Assembly: GCA_964353635.1 (NCBI GenBank)
Contig: CAYGVS010000007.1
Span: 1-40,591 of the forward strand
Origin: JAPLVB01 sp964353635
GTDB taxonomy: Archaea > Aenigmatarchaeota > Aenigmatarchaeia > QMZP01
Length of the DNA: 40,591 nucleotides
Direction of reading: 5' to 3'
The notes under the pieces are model-generated. The model had not been told where the DNA came from and made no database searches. It worked only from the letters and a program-made list of their open reading frames with translations. Position 1 is the stretch's first letter. Each line of letters begins with the position of its first letter. This document shows positions 22,938 through 30,399 of the stretch, piece by piece. A program made the position numbers and the translations under genes.

Positions 22938-24125
22938 ATGCAAGCCGTTATCCTAGCAGCAGGGAAGTCCACACGCACCTATCCCCTCACTCTTACCAGG
23001 CCCAAGGCCCTGGTGAAGATAGGCAACAAACCAATAATCCAATACAACTTGGAGAACATGGCCGGACTGGTGGATGAGGCGATAATAATCGTCGGCAGCA
23101 TGAAGGAGATGGTCCAGAAATTCCTCGGAAAAGAATTCCTTGGAATCAAGATAACCTACGTGGAGCAGAAGGAGCAGCTTGGAACTGCCCATGCGCTCCT
23201 TGCTGCTGAGAGCAGAATCAGAGGCAAGTTCATGGTCATGATGGGGGATGACATATACTACAGGAAAAGCATGGAAGCCCTTATCCCTCACAAGAGCGCC
23301 CTCTTGGTCCAGAAGGTGAAGGACCCTTCAAGGTTCGGGGTATGGCTCACTAGGAACGGGTTCATCACAGGATTCGCGGAAAAGCCTGCTGAGTTCCTTT
23401 CAGACCTCGCGAACTGCGGTCTCTACCTTCTGCAACCGGAGATCTTCCAGGAAATAAAGATGCTGGACAAATCAGTAAGAGGAGAATATGAGCTGAATGA
23501 GGCTGTCAATAATTACGCCAAGAAGCATCCCGTAAGATGCGTGGATGCAGAGAAAGGATGGCTTTCAGTAGGCTACCCATGGGACATCCTGAATGCGAAC
23601 GAGCGGCTTCTGGACGAGATGGTGGCTTCCATCAAGGGGACTGTGGAGAAGGGGGCAATTCTTAAAGGAAATGTCTCCGCTGGCAAAGGGACGCTTGTGA
23701 AATCAGGCGCGTACATAGAAGGCCCTGTCCTCATAGGAGAGAACTGCACGATAGGCCCGAACTGCTTCATAAGGGGCAGGACTTCCATAGGCAACAGCTG
23801 CAAGGTCGGCAACGCCGTGGAGATAAAGAATTCCGTGATAGGCGACAATGTGAATATATGCCACCTGTCCTACCTGGGTGACTCTGTCCTTGGCTGCGAC
23901 ATAAACATAGGCGCGGGGACCATTTCTGCGAACCTCAGGCATGACAGCGAGAGCATCAAGATGTTCGTTAAGGACTCCCCAGTCGACACCCAGAGGAAGA
24001 AGATGGGTGTGATAATAGGCGACGGTGTTCACACAGGCATAAACACGTGCATCTATCCCGGCAGGAAGATCTGGCCAGGGAAACACACGCTTCCTGCAGA
24101 AGTCGTGTTGAAGGACAAGATGTAG
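22938..24125 (+). CDS. Bifunctional sugar-1-phosphate nucleotidylyltransferase / acetyltransferase (GlmU-like)
   Basis: 395 residues. The N-terminal nucleotidyltransferase domain has MQAVILAAGKSTRTYPLTLTRPKALVKI, a variant of the G-x-G-x-R motif (AGKST instead of AGxGT), MMGDDIYY for the metal and NCGLYLLQPEIF. The C-terminal half (about 235 on) is a left-handed beta-helix of hexapeptide repeats (GPVLIGENCTIGPNCFIRGRTSIGN is the type, split by Ile/Val every six residues). It probably acetylates GlcN-1-P and forms UDP-GlcNAc, as in archaeal proteins of similar length. An AGGAG site lies before the ATG. Co-transcribed with glmS. Confidence 0.9.
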   Translation: MQAVILAAGKSTRTYPLTLTRPKALVKIGNKPIIQYNLENMAGLVDEAIIIVGSMKEMVQKFLGKEFLGIKITYVEQKEQLGTAHALLAAESRIRGKFMVMMGDDIYYRKSMEALIPHKSALLVQKVKDPSRFGVWLTRNGFITGFAEKPAEFLSDLANCGLYLLQPEIFQEIKMLDKSVRGEYELNEAVNNYAKKHPVRCVDAEKGWLSVGYPWDILNANERLLDEMVASIKGTVEKGAILKGNVSAGKGTLVKSGAYIEGPVLIGENCTIGPNCFIRGRTSIGNSCKVGNAVEIKNSVIGDNVNICHLSYLGDSVLGCDINIGAGTISANLRHDSESIKMFVKDSPVDTQRKKMGVIIGDGVHTGINTCIYPGRKIWPGKHTLPAEVVLKDKM

Positions 24126-24198
24126 GTTCTGGAAAGACGCCTTTATTTACGTGGGAGATGCCGTCAATCAATTTAAGACCCCGCAGCCAAGTATTATC

Positions 24199-24633
24199 AT
24201 GGCTAACATCCCGAACCTCCTAGACCCCCAATCACTTTTTGCATTCGCAAATACGCAGACTGCAAGCGGATGGCTAGGAATTGGGATTAACCTGATCCTT
24301 TCGACCCTTGTTGGCGGGATTGTCCTTATCATTCTTGCGGAGGTCTTCAGCCACCTGTTCAAGGAATCCATAAAGCCCCAGAACGCCTTCCTTGTGTCGC
24401 TTCTCGGGAACATTATCTGTCTGCTAGCCTTGATGTTCGCGACCTCATACATAGCATACGGAGCGATAATAATACCCTTTGCTGTGTGGTTCGTGTTGAT
24501 GAAGATATTTTTCCATGAGATGAATATACTTCATGCGCTAATTGTGGCAGTGATATTCTACATCCTGACAATCATGCTGATACCTTATCTTGTGACAATA
24601 GTTTCAGCATACATACCTCTCAGCTCTTTGTAG
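24199..24633 (+). CDS. Four-helix hypothetical membrane protein
   Basis: 144 residues starting MANIPNLLDPQSLF, with hydrophobic segments at about 28-52, 65-88, 90-108 and 115-140, and little outside the membrane. The ATG at 24199 is chosen because a T/A-rich element (CAATTTAAG near 24167-24175) lies about 26 bases upstream; an in-frame ATG at 24151 has no such support. No family recognised. It is convergent with the uL16 gene. Confidence 0.6.
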   Translation: MANIPNLLDPQSLFAFANTQTASGWLGIGINLILSTLVGGIVLIILAEVFSHLFKESIKPQNAFLVSLLGNIICLLALMFATSYIAYGAIIIPFAVWFVLMKIFFHEMNILHALIVAVIFYILTIMLIPYLVTIVSAYIPLSSL

Positions 24634-24659
24634 CGTTACACTAGAACTATTTCTCAGAA

Positions 24660-25181
24660 CTAGGATGTTTCGAATTCCATCTTGCAGGTCGTGGGGAACT
24701 TTGCCGAAGCGACCTTGAGAGCATGCTTTATTGCGCTTTCCTGTCCCTTGTCCGCCCTTATCTCCATGAGCCTCTGCCCGGGCCTGACATGAGCAGCAGT
24801 GCCTATCGGCCTTCCGAACGCGAGCCTCATGCCCGTTTGGAACCTGTCCGCTCCTGCGCCAGTGGCAGTGGCGTTCTCTCTGAGAACGTGGTGTGGATAG
24901 ACGAGTATTTTCATGAAATACCCTTCCTTGGCGGTAGACTTGTCCATGGCCTTGTTTGCAGCCACCCTGGCAGCCTCAAGGGCATTGTGCCTTACGAGCA
25001 CATTGCCATTGGAAACCAGGAAGCCTTTAAGCGTAAACTCCCTTTTAGGGTCTCCCATCTCGAACTTGTGAATCTTGTTGGCCGGAACGCCCTTGACATA
25101 CCCCTTCTTGGGCTTCGCCCTTGACTGCCTTGTCCATGGCCTTTTCGGCGTCCTGTAGCATTTCGCTGGTCTTATTCCCAT
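24660..25181 (-). CDS. rpl10e: Ribosomal protein uL16 (archaeal L10e)
   Basis: Large-subunit protein near the tRNA binding sites. 173 residues beginning MGIRPAKCYRTPKRPWTRQSR, with NKIHKFEMGDPKREF, VRHNALEAARVAANK, YPHHVLRENATATGAGADRFQTGMRLAFG split over conserved segments, and AHVRPGQRLMEIRAD. The ATG at 25181 gives the usual archaeal length; an upstream in-frame start would add 23 residues with no family match. It lies downstream of dCTP deaminase on the same strand, separated by a strong hairpin (25224-25244), and an AT-rich box at 25201-25210 may be its own promoter. Confidence 0.95.
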   Translation of the reverse strand: MGIRPAKCYRTPKRPWTRQSRAKPKKGYVKGVPANKIHKFEMGDPKREFTLKGFLVSNGNVLVRHNALEAARVAANKAMDKSTAKEGYFMKILVYPHHVLRENATATGAGADRFQTGMRLAFGRPIGTAAHVRPGQRLMEIRADKGQESAIKHALKVASAKFPTTCKMEFETS

Positions 25182-25223
25182 AACCTTCGCCTCATGACAA
25201 TTAAAACAATATGACTTAACGGA

Positions 25224-25244
25224 GAGGTAGGCTTCGCCTACCTC
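25224..25244. repeat. 9-bp palindrome with TTC/GAA loop between dcd and uL16
   Basis: Arms GAGGTAGGC and GCCTACCTC around TTC (GAA on the minus strand), nine perfect pairs. It could end or attenuate the dCTP deaminase transcript before uL16, but no T tract follows on the minus strand. It matches the design of the elements at 13020 and 40234. Confidence 0.65.
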
Positions 25245-25294
25245 AATCAAACTGTGAGAATAATAGTATAGAAGTGCTTATAAGCGTTTATTGC

Positions 25295-25855
25295 TCAGTC
25301 CCTCTCGCTGTGTATTTTGCTCTCCGAAACTTTCTCCTGGTTGCAATATTTTGCATCTTTCCTCTTGTTGTATGGCACCTGTGCAGGTGAATTGAGCTTG
25401 AATAAAAGAAGCTTGCATATCCTCATCCCTGGATAAAGAGTGACAGGCATTTTGCCCAGATTGGAGATTTCCAGAACCAGCTTGCCTGAGAATCCCGGAT
25501 CAACCCATCCTGAAGTTATGTGCGCGGTTATGCCCAGCCTTCCAAGAGAGGAACGACCGTCAACATAAGCGGCCAGGTCATCCGGTATCTTTATACTCTC
25601 CTTTGTTATACCCAGTATGAACTCCCTCGGGTGAAGTACGAACGGCTTCTCGTCGCAGCTGTAGGCCTCCGTGTATTCCTTCGGGTTCCTTGAGTCTATG
25701 AAAGCCTCGGAAGTGTACTTGAAGACCCTGAACTCAGAGCCCAGCCTGAGGTCGACCCATGCGGGCTGTATCTGCTTCTCCAGGTCCTCGAGCGGCTCTA
25801 TGGAAAGCCTCCCCTCCTTCAGGAGAGCCTTTATCTCATGGTCAGGAAGAATCAT
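25295..25855 (-). CDS. dcd: dCTP deaminase
   Basis: Converts dCTP to dUTP (or dUMP in bifunctional forms), feeding thymidylate synthesis. 186 residues with MILPDHEIKALL, QPAWVDLRLG, and the highly conserved GRSSLGRLGITAHITSGWVDPGFSGKLVLEISN, which carries the catalytic Glu and nucleotide contacts. The C-terminal tail is charged. An AGAAGGTG element precedes the ATG, and a TATA-like TTTAATATTTTA lies upstream. Thymidylate synthase sits 2 kb away on the same strand. Whether it also hydrolyses dUTP cannot be told. Confidence 0.93.
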   Translation of the reverse strand: MILPDHEIKALLKEGRLSIEPLEDLEKQIQPAWVDLRLGSEFRVFKYTSEAFIDSRNPKEYTEAYSCDEKPFVLHPREFILGITKESIKIPDDLAAYVDGRSSLGRLGITAHITSGWVDPGFSGKLVLEISNLGKMPVTLYPGMRICKLLLFKLNSPAQVPYNKRKDAKYCNQEKVSESKIHSERD

Positions 25856-25907
25856 GATCGCACCTTCTATTAATTAGAGATAAAATATTAAAGATTAAAA
25901 GAGTTTT

Positions 25908-27149
25908 ATGAACCGCTATGTTTTCATCCCTGGGAAGAACCCAAATCTCTCCCTTGCGGAGCTTGCGTCCTGGTATGACCTACAAGGCTTGTACTTCAGG
26001 GTAGCAGTGCAGGAGAAGGAATTCCTCATCCTGGAGGCAGAGAAGGCGCCAGAGGCTGACAGCCTTGGCGGCATGATAAAGGTTTGCAGGCTGCTTGAGT
26101 CCTTTGACAGGAAACCTGAACGCATCAGCGAGAACATATTCGACAGCCTTCCTGCCAGCGACCTGCCCAAGTCCAGGATGTTCGGCCTGAGCGTATATCC
26201 TGACTCAAGCAGTAACAACAGGCTCTTCAACCATTACGCAACCTCGCTGAAGGACAGCCTGCGGGAGGCCGGGATTTACGGGAAGTTCATGCCAGTCCCA
26301 AAGGACAGGAGCGCCCTGACCCATGTTGAAGTCATCAAGAAGAAGCTGGAAGAGGTTGTTGTCTGCATGGATAATAAGAGGGTCCATGTTGCCAAGACGC
26401 TTACTGTCCACAACCCGTTCGACTTCCAGAAGCGCGATATGGACAGACCGAAAAAGAGGCCTATGTATTCGATACCACCCAGGCTCGCCAAGATAATGGT
26501 CAATATATCCAGGCAGAAGGAATCCAGACTGCTGCTCGATCCCTTCTGCGGGATAGGCACAATACTGCAGGAGGCAGCATTGTTTGACTTGGATATCATG
26601 GGATCCGATATAGATGAGCAATGCTGCTTGGATGCCATTGAGAACCTTTACTGGCTTTCGCAGGACTACAAGCTGGGCCTCTCAGGCCTTGACAAGAAAA
26701 TCATGAAGCTAGATGCTACCAGGCTCTCCAATACCTTCAATTCAGAATCAATAGACCTCATAGTCACCGAGCCCTTCCTGGGTCCTGCCCTGAAAATCTA
26801 TCCTGACCAGAGAAAGGCCGAATCCATTCTGCGCGGACTCAAGACGTTTTTCCAGAAATCGCTGATGGAATTCTCCTTTGTCCTGAAAAAAGGCGGCAGG
26901 ATGTGCATGGTTTTCCCCCGCTTCGAATTCGGGGAGCACTTCACACATCTGGACGCACAAAAGATGGCAGCAAAGGCAGGCCTGAAACCAGTCAACATAC
27001 TGGGGAAATACAGAATCCCCGGATCTTTCCCATACGTGGATAAAGAACCCAGACACAAAACCATAAGGGAGATATGGGTCTTTGAGAAACCCCTCTCAGA
27101 AAAGCCTATGCCCAAACCTCCTGTGGATTTAGCCATGGAGAAGGCTTAA
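25908..27149 (+). CDS. Trm-G10/Trm11-like tRNA guanosine methyltransferase
   Basis: 413 residues. The N-terminal part (about 1-170) is a THUMP-like RNA-binding region starting MNRYVFIPGKNPNLSLAEL, as in archaeal Trm-G10. The methyltransferase domain has DPFCGIGTILQEAALF (about 211 on), MGSDID, and the catalytic-loop position reads VTEPFLGP instead of the usual D-PPY. It most likely makes N2-methyl- or dimethylguanosine at position 10 of tRNA. The altered catalytic motif is seen in some Trm11-like proteins and might change product or need a partner. Divergent from dcd with 52 bases between. Confidence 0.82.
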   Translation: MNRYVFIPGKNPNLSLAELASWYDLQGLYFRVAVQEKEFLILEAEKAPEADSLGGMIKVCRLLESFDRKPERISENIFDSLPASDLPKSRMFGLSVYPDSSSNNRLFNHYATSLKDSLREAGIYGKFMPVPKDRSALTHVEVIKKKLEEVVVCMDNKRVHVAKTLTVHNPFDFQKRDMDRPKKRPMYSIPPRLAKIMVNISRQKESRLLLDPFCGIGTILQEAALFDLDIMGSDIDEQCCLDAIENLYWLSQDYKLGLSGLDKKIMKLDATRLSNTFNSESIDLIVTEPFLGPALKIYPDQRKAESILRGLKTFFQKSLMEFSFVLKKGGRMCMVFPRFEFGEHFTHLDAQKMAAKAGLKPVNILGKYRIPGSFPYVDKEPRHKTIREIWVFEKPLSEKPMPKPPVDLAMEKA

Positions 27150-27179
27150 ATCCTTAAAATTGAAAAACCATATGATTTT

Positions 27180-27371
27180 ATGGCTAAGATTCCGATATAT
27201 TTGGGCGAGGATATGGACGAGGGTGCATGCCCCAATTATGACTTTTGTTGTCCAGAATACTTCAGAAATTGTATAGAGCCATTACAAGATTTACCAGGAT
27301 ACTGCAGACACAATCCTTTTATTATTTGGATGAGCAAGAGCATGCAAGACCATGGGATTAAACCCCCTTAG
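27180..27371 (+). CDS. Small Cys-rich hypothetical protein
   Basis: 63 residues with four Cys in CPNYDFCCPEYFRNC and a fifth in GYCRH; the spacing suggests a metal or disulfide site. A T/A-rich box (TCCTTAAAATTG near 27150-27160) lies about 25 bases before the ATG, consistent with a leaderless gene. It overlaps the 3' end of thymidylate synthase by 14 bases on the opposite strand. No family recognised. Confidence 0.6.
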   Translation: MAKIPIYLGEDMDEGACPNYDFCCPEYFRNCIEPLQDLPGYCRHNPFIIWMSKSMQDHGIKPP

Positions 27372-28140
27372 CCGCCTCATAAACCTCCTCGTAAACCTGC
27401 ATGCTCACGGAAAAATGAGTGTAGTGGCCGACTCCTATTCCAAGCTGGTCCGCGATGTACTTCTGCAGTGCTGAGAAGGCATACGCATTCCCTGCCCATG
27501 CGCTGTACAGGTCGTTAGTCTTCATGACCACATTCATGTGCAGCTTGTTCTCCACCACCTGCGGGTGCATTATGACCAGGCATGGAGAGGATGTGTCTAT
27601 CCTTTCTGGGGTGAACTTTGCAAGGTCCCTGAAAGGTATCCACGTGTGCATCACAGCTGTCCTCCTTGTTGGGTCCTTCTTGAATATCTTTATGACCTCC
27701 TCCACCTGGTCCAGCCTCTGCATCACACACTTCCCCTGCGAGACCTTGTGTATGTACTCCTTGAGCTGGTGCTCATCAGAGACATGAGGGGCCCCGGCCC
27801 TTATCATGCAGTCTGGGTAATGCCTGAGCCTTGCATAATAAGTGTATTCAAAGCTGTTCTCCTTGTCGTTTGTATGCCCATTTATCAGGCTGTTCGCATA
27901 CTCATCCGCCATGCTCTGCGTTATAGGAGCCTTCGGAGACAGCCTTGGAGAAGCCATCGGGTTCTCGACTGTTATGAACATTGGGGAATCCTTCGTCCAG
28001 GTCTGGTATTCCGGGGCTTTCACGAACCTGTTGTAGCCCTGCGTCATCATCATCCTCACTGCATTCTCCCAGGTCTGACCCAGGTTTTCCCCTTTGACTA
28101 TAAGCGGCTGGTACGGAACGTTTGGAACTTCATGACTCAT
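27358..28140 (-). CDS. thyA: Thymidylate synthase, archaeal ThyA type
   Basis: Methylates dUMP to dTMP with a folate- or methanopterin-bound C1 unit. 260 residues with the catalytic Cys in SSPCLVIMHP, RRTAVMHTWIPFRD for phosphate binding and MKTNDLYSAWAGNAYAFSALQKYI, the equivalent of the conserved dUMP-binding Asn/Asp region. It differs from bacterial ThyA and fits the divergent methanogen-like group. It is the last gene of an operon: its ATG lies within the end of the upstream small gene, which follows the MtrA-like gene. The cofactor source may be the C1 carrier that the MtrA-like protein handles (inference). Confidence 0.87.
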   Translation of the reverse strand: MSHEVPNVPYQPLIVKGENLGQTWENAVRMMMTQGYNRFVKAPEYQTWTKDSPMFITVENPMASPRLSPKAPITQSMADEYANSLINGHTNDKENSFEYTYYARLRHYPDCMIRAGAPHVSDEHQLKEYIHKVSQGKCVMQRLDQVEEVIKIFKKDPTRRTAVMHTWIPFRDLAKFTPERIDTSSPCLVIMHPQVVENKLHMNVVMKTNDLYSAWAGNAYAFSALQKYIADQLGIGVGHYTHFSVSMQVYEEVYEAAKGV

Positions 28141-28477
28141 AATCTAACACACCCCTTTCTCTTAAATATTTTGATAATTGGTCGAATCTGGCATCCGAAG
28201 TAGGAATCTCTTTCACAATTGATATCCTCGTAATCTTTCGCGGTTTTGGTTCATCTCGGCTTAAAACCAGCTCTGTAAATATTTTATCTCCTTTTGAAAA
28301 AACAACCATGGGATATTCACCAATACTTCCTCCACATGGACAACTGCAGCTTGCCCAGGGTGCCATGCCGGCATAAACTCCAATTCTTCCGTTCTCTTCT
28401 ATGACCTGCCCTGGTTCGCATGACTCCAAATCCTGTTTTGTCTTAATCAAAATGATATTTGTTCCCATAATCATCAT
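28130..28477 (-). CDS. Small Cys-rich protein in the thyA operon
   Basis: 115 residues with a compact SCSCPCGGS cluster near 43-51, a possible metal site, and a beta-rich remainder. It starts directly after the MtrA-like stop codon (TAGATG) and overlaps the thymidylate synthase start by 11 bases. Such tight packing points to coupled translation and a shared task. Two further Met codons follow the first within four residues, so the exact start is uncertain by a few codons. No family recognised. Confidence 0.7.
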   Translation of the reverse strand: MMIMGTNIILIKTKQDLESCEPGQVIEENGRIGVYAGMAPWASCSCPCGGSIGEYPMVVFSKGDKIFTELVLSRDEPKPRKITRISIVKEIPTSDARFDQLSKYLRERGVLDYES

Positions 28478-29287
28478 CTAAAGGTCGCTGTCCTGGACAT
28501 AATCCAAATTCTTTTTAATAGCAAGCTGAGCCTTTGCAAGTTCCCTTCCGAGATAAGCGGCGTGTTCAAGCCTTGAGACAAGGCCCTCCCGCACTATTGT
28601 GTGGTACAGGTCATCAGCCTTCTTGCCTGCGATAATCTTGGTTATCCTCCCATTTATATCATGATGCTCGACTATTATTTCCTGGCGCTCGCGATTTAGG
28701 TGGATGATGAAATAGCCTTTGGGATCAGGCACATAATCCCTTTCCGTGTGCTTCGCCTCAATCCTTGGGATGCTTTCTGATGATATAAGAACCCCACCCT
28801 CGAACGGTCCGGGGTTCTTCTCATAGAGCTCATCCACTTTCTCCATGACCTTCGCAACATCAGTGACCTCCGACATGTTCACTGGAATTATCTGCTTTCT
28901 GAACCGCTCTATCTCCTCTCTGGCAAGGTTCTTCACAACAGGTATGCCTCCTCTGGCCCCGATTATCCTCCCATCCGGGTCCACTCCATTGTCAATCAGG
29001 GAGATTATCGCATTATCCACGAAATGGCCCATGGGCACCTTCCCGCAGATTATCATATATCTTATGTGCGGGTTAGAGATGGTGTTCTTGACTATCTTCT
29101 CTATTCCCATGTTCTCTGTCACACACTTGCCTGCGATGGCAATCTTCTCCATGGGGAATTCCATGTCCACCGTGGCCATGGTGCATATCGCAATGGGAGA
29201 CTGCTGGTTGCCAACTTTGTACCTTCCCTCCAGGACGGGCCAAAAACCCTGACTGACGATTTCTGAGGGTCCAACCGAGTCGGGCAT
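28478..29287 (-). CDS. MtrA-like corrinoid/methyltransferase-related protein without membrane anchor
   Basis: 269 residues. The first 155 resemble subunit A of methyl-tetrahydromethanopterin:coenzyme M methyltransferase: GFWPVLEGRYKVGNQQSPIAICT, AIAGKCVTENMGIEKIVKN, IICGKVPMGHF with the His that ligates cobalamin in MtrA (His88), and GRIIGARGGIPVVKNL. The C-terminal domain (about 165-269) is soluble; the C-terminal membrane helix of methanogen MtrA is missing. TATA-like TATTTATTA lies about 25 bases upstream, so it heads a three-gene operon ending in thymidylate synthase. It probably binds a C1 carrier or corrinoid; the reaction is unknown. Confidence 0.82.
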   Translation of the reverse strand: MPDSVGPSEIVSQGFWPVLEGRYKVGNQQSPIAICTMATVDMEFPMEKIAIAGKCVTENMGIEKIVKNTISNPHIRYMIICGKVPMGHFVDNAIISLIDNGVDPDGRIIGARGGIPVVKNLAREEIERFRKQIIPVNMSEVTDVAKVMEKVDELYEKNPGPFEGGVLISSESIPRIEAKHTERDYVPDPKGYFIIHLNRERQEIIVEHHDINGRITKIIAGKKADDLYHTIVREGLVSRLEHAAYLGRELAKAQLAIKKNLDYVQDSDL

Positions 29288-29366
29288 GGGTAATGATTAT
29301 GGCTGAAATAATAAATAGCAATCCTTCCCCAAATTCCATTTAAGCCAGCGTGGCCAAATATTATTC

Positions 29367-29732
29367 ATGAGGCCCGAGGACAGCCTGCAGCTAGTATGGG
29401 CGCTGACCTTTGTCATGTCAGGCGTCATCTTCGCTCTCGCCTTCTGGTTCACTCCAATCATAGGGGCCCTGGCCGCTCTTGGCTTCATCATCATGTATGT
29501 CGGCCTATCCATAGCTTTCCTGCTGGTATTCAGGAGCATGGGCAGGCTGAACACGGAGTTCGTCGGGACGCTCAAGAACAGCAAGGAAGAGATTGAGCAG
29601 ATGAAGAAGTCCATTGAGCGAAAATACCTCAAGAGGAAGATTGACGAGCAGACCTACCGCAGGATGATGCAGGACTACGAGAGGCAGCTGACCGAGCTGG
29701 AAGTGAAGATAAAGAATTTAAGAAAGCTTTGA
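29367..29732 (+). CDS. Membrane protein with C-terminal coiled coil
   Basis: 121 residues: two hydrophobic helices (about 12-30 and 33-55) and a charged helical tail, EEIEQMKKSIERKYLKRKIDEQTYRRMMQDYERQ split over two heptad-rich stretches, which ends in a short-arm element of SHOCT-like character. Eight to thirteen bases separate it from the next gene, so they are one operon. Function unknown. Confidence 0.65.
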   Translation: MRPEDSLQLVWALTFVMSGVIFALAFWFTPIIGALAALGFIIMYVGLSIAFLLVFRSMGRLNTEFVGTLKNSKEEIEQMKKSIERKYLKRKIDEQTYRRMMQDYERQLTELEVKIKNLRKL

Positions 29733-29745
29733 CAATTCTTTGCTT

Positions 29746-30099
29746 ATGGACAAAATAGAGATAAAGGAAGGCATCCTCTACCTTCTCTGGAGGACGCAGG
29801 GCAGCACGTTCGATGACATCCTTGAGTTCCTCAGCATGAATAAGGTCCAGGGATTTGAGGACGAAGAACCGCACAAGCTAAGGCAGCTGCTGGAAGAGAT
29901 GAAGGAAGAAGAATTGATTGAAGAGAGGTTCATGGTTGACGGCACGGACAGGGCTGATTTTGCAGTAGGGAGCGCAGGCCTTCAGACGCTGACAGACGAA
30001 AAGACGCCTGAGCTTGGCAGGAAGTGGAAGACCAGGCTGCCCAATCCAGAGGACATCCAGGTCCAGCAGAGCCTTGGCGGGCTGGATGAGATGGAGTGA
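29746..30099 (+). CDS. Hypothetical small protein, possible winged-helix fold
   Basis: 117 residues; the first 65 (MDKIEIKEGILYLLWRTQGS, then HKLRQLLEEMKEEELIEERFMV) look like a small winged-helix, the rest is polar and probably flexible. The ATG at 29746 follows an in-frame TTG by two codons and is preferred. It lies 13 bases behind the membrane coiled-coil gene. No membrane segment. No family recognised. Confidence 0.6.
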   Translation: MDKIEIKEGILYLLWRTQGSTFDDILEFLSMNKVQGFEDEEPHKLRQLLEEMKEEELIEERFMVDGTDRADFAVGSAGLQTLTDEKTPELGRKWKTRLPNPEDIQVQQSLGGLDEME

Positions 30100-30138
30100 A
30101 TTCCATCAGCTTATAAATGTTTGATTTATTTTTGTGCT

Positions 30139-30399
30139 ATGGGACTAAAACCTGAGCATCACGAGGAATTGCACGTAATAATGTCAAAACCTATGGAGTT
30201 TCGAAGAAAAAGATATGTTGAATTAAGGAAAGAATATATTAATGATACTCGGGCGCTCCAACAAATAGATGTTTATGATATTGAATCCCTATATCACCCA
30301 CATATAATAAAATTCAGGGATGCCTTATTGGCTGGGGACAAAGAAACTCAGGAAATAGAAGAGACATGGATTCGGAAAAATTATCCAGATATAAAGTAA
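30139..30399 (+). CDS. Hypothetical protein, AT-rich
   Basis: 86 residues, charged and helical (PMEFRRKRYVELRKEYINDTRAL), with no membrane segment or motif that I recognise. The ATG at 30139 is chosen because CTTATAAATG at 30110-30119 is a TATA-like box about 25 bases upstream. Base composition is lower in GC than the genes on either side. Convergent with smc, with stop codons adjoining. Confidence 0.6.
   Translation: MGLKPEHHEELHVIMSKPMEFRRKRYVELRKEYINDTRALQQIDVYDIESLYHPHIIKFRDALLAGDKETQEIEETWIRKNYPDIK

Noticed and set aside
25110..25120. GGGC, TTC, GCCC within the uL16 gene as another member of the palindrome family
   Set aside because: Only four pairs in a conserved coding stretch; expected by chance.
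27538..28203. Long open frame antisense to thymidylate synthase (221 codons)
   Set aside because: Covers the conserved catalytic region of thyA on the other strand; His/Leu-rich shadow composition.
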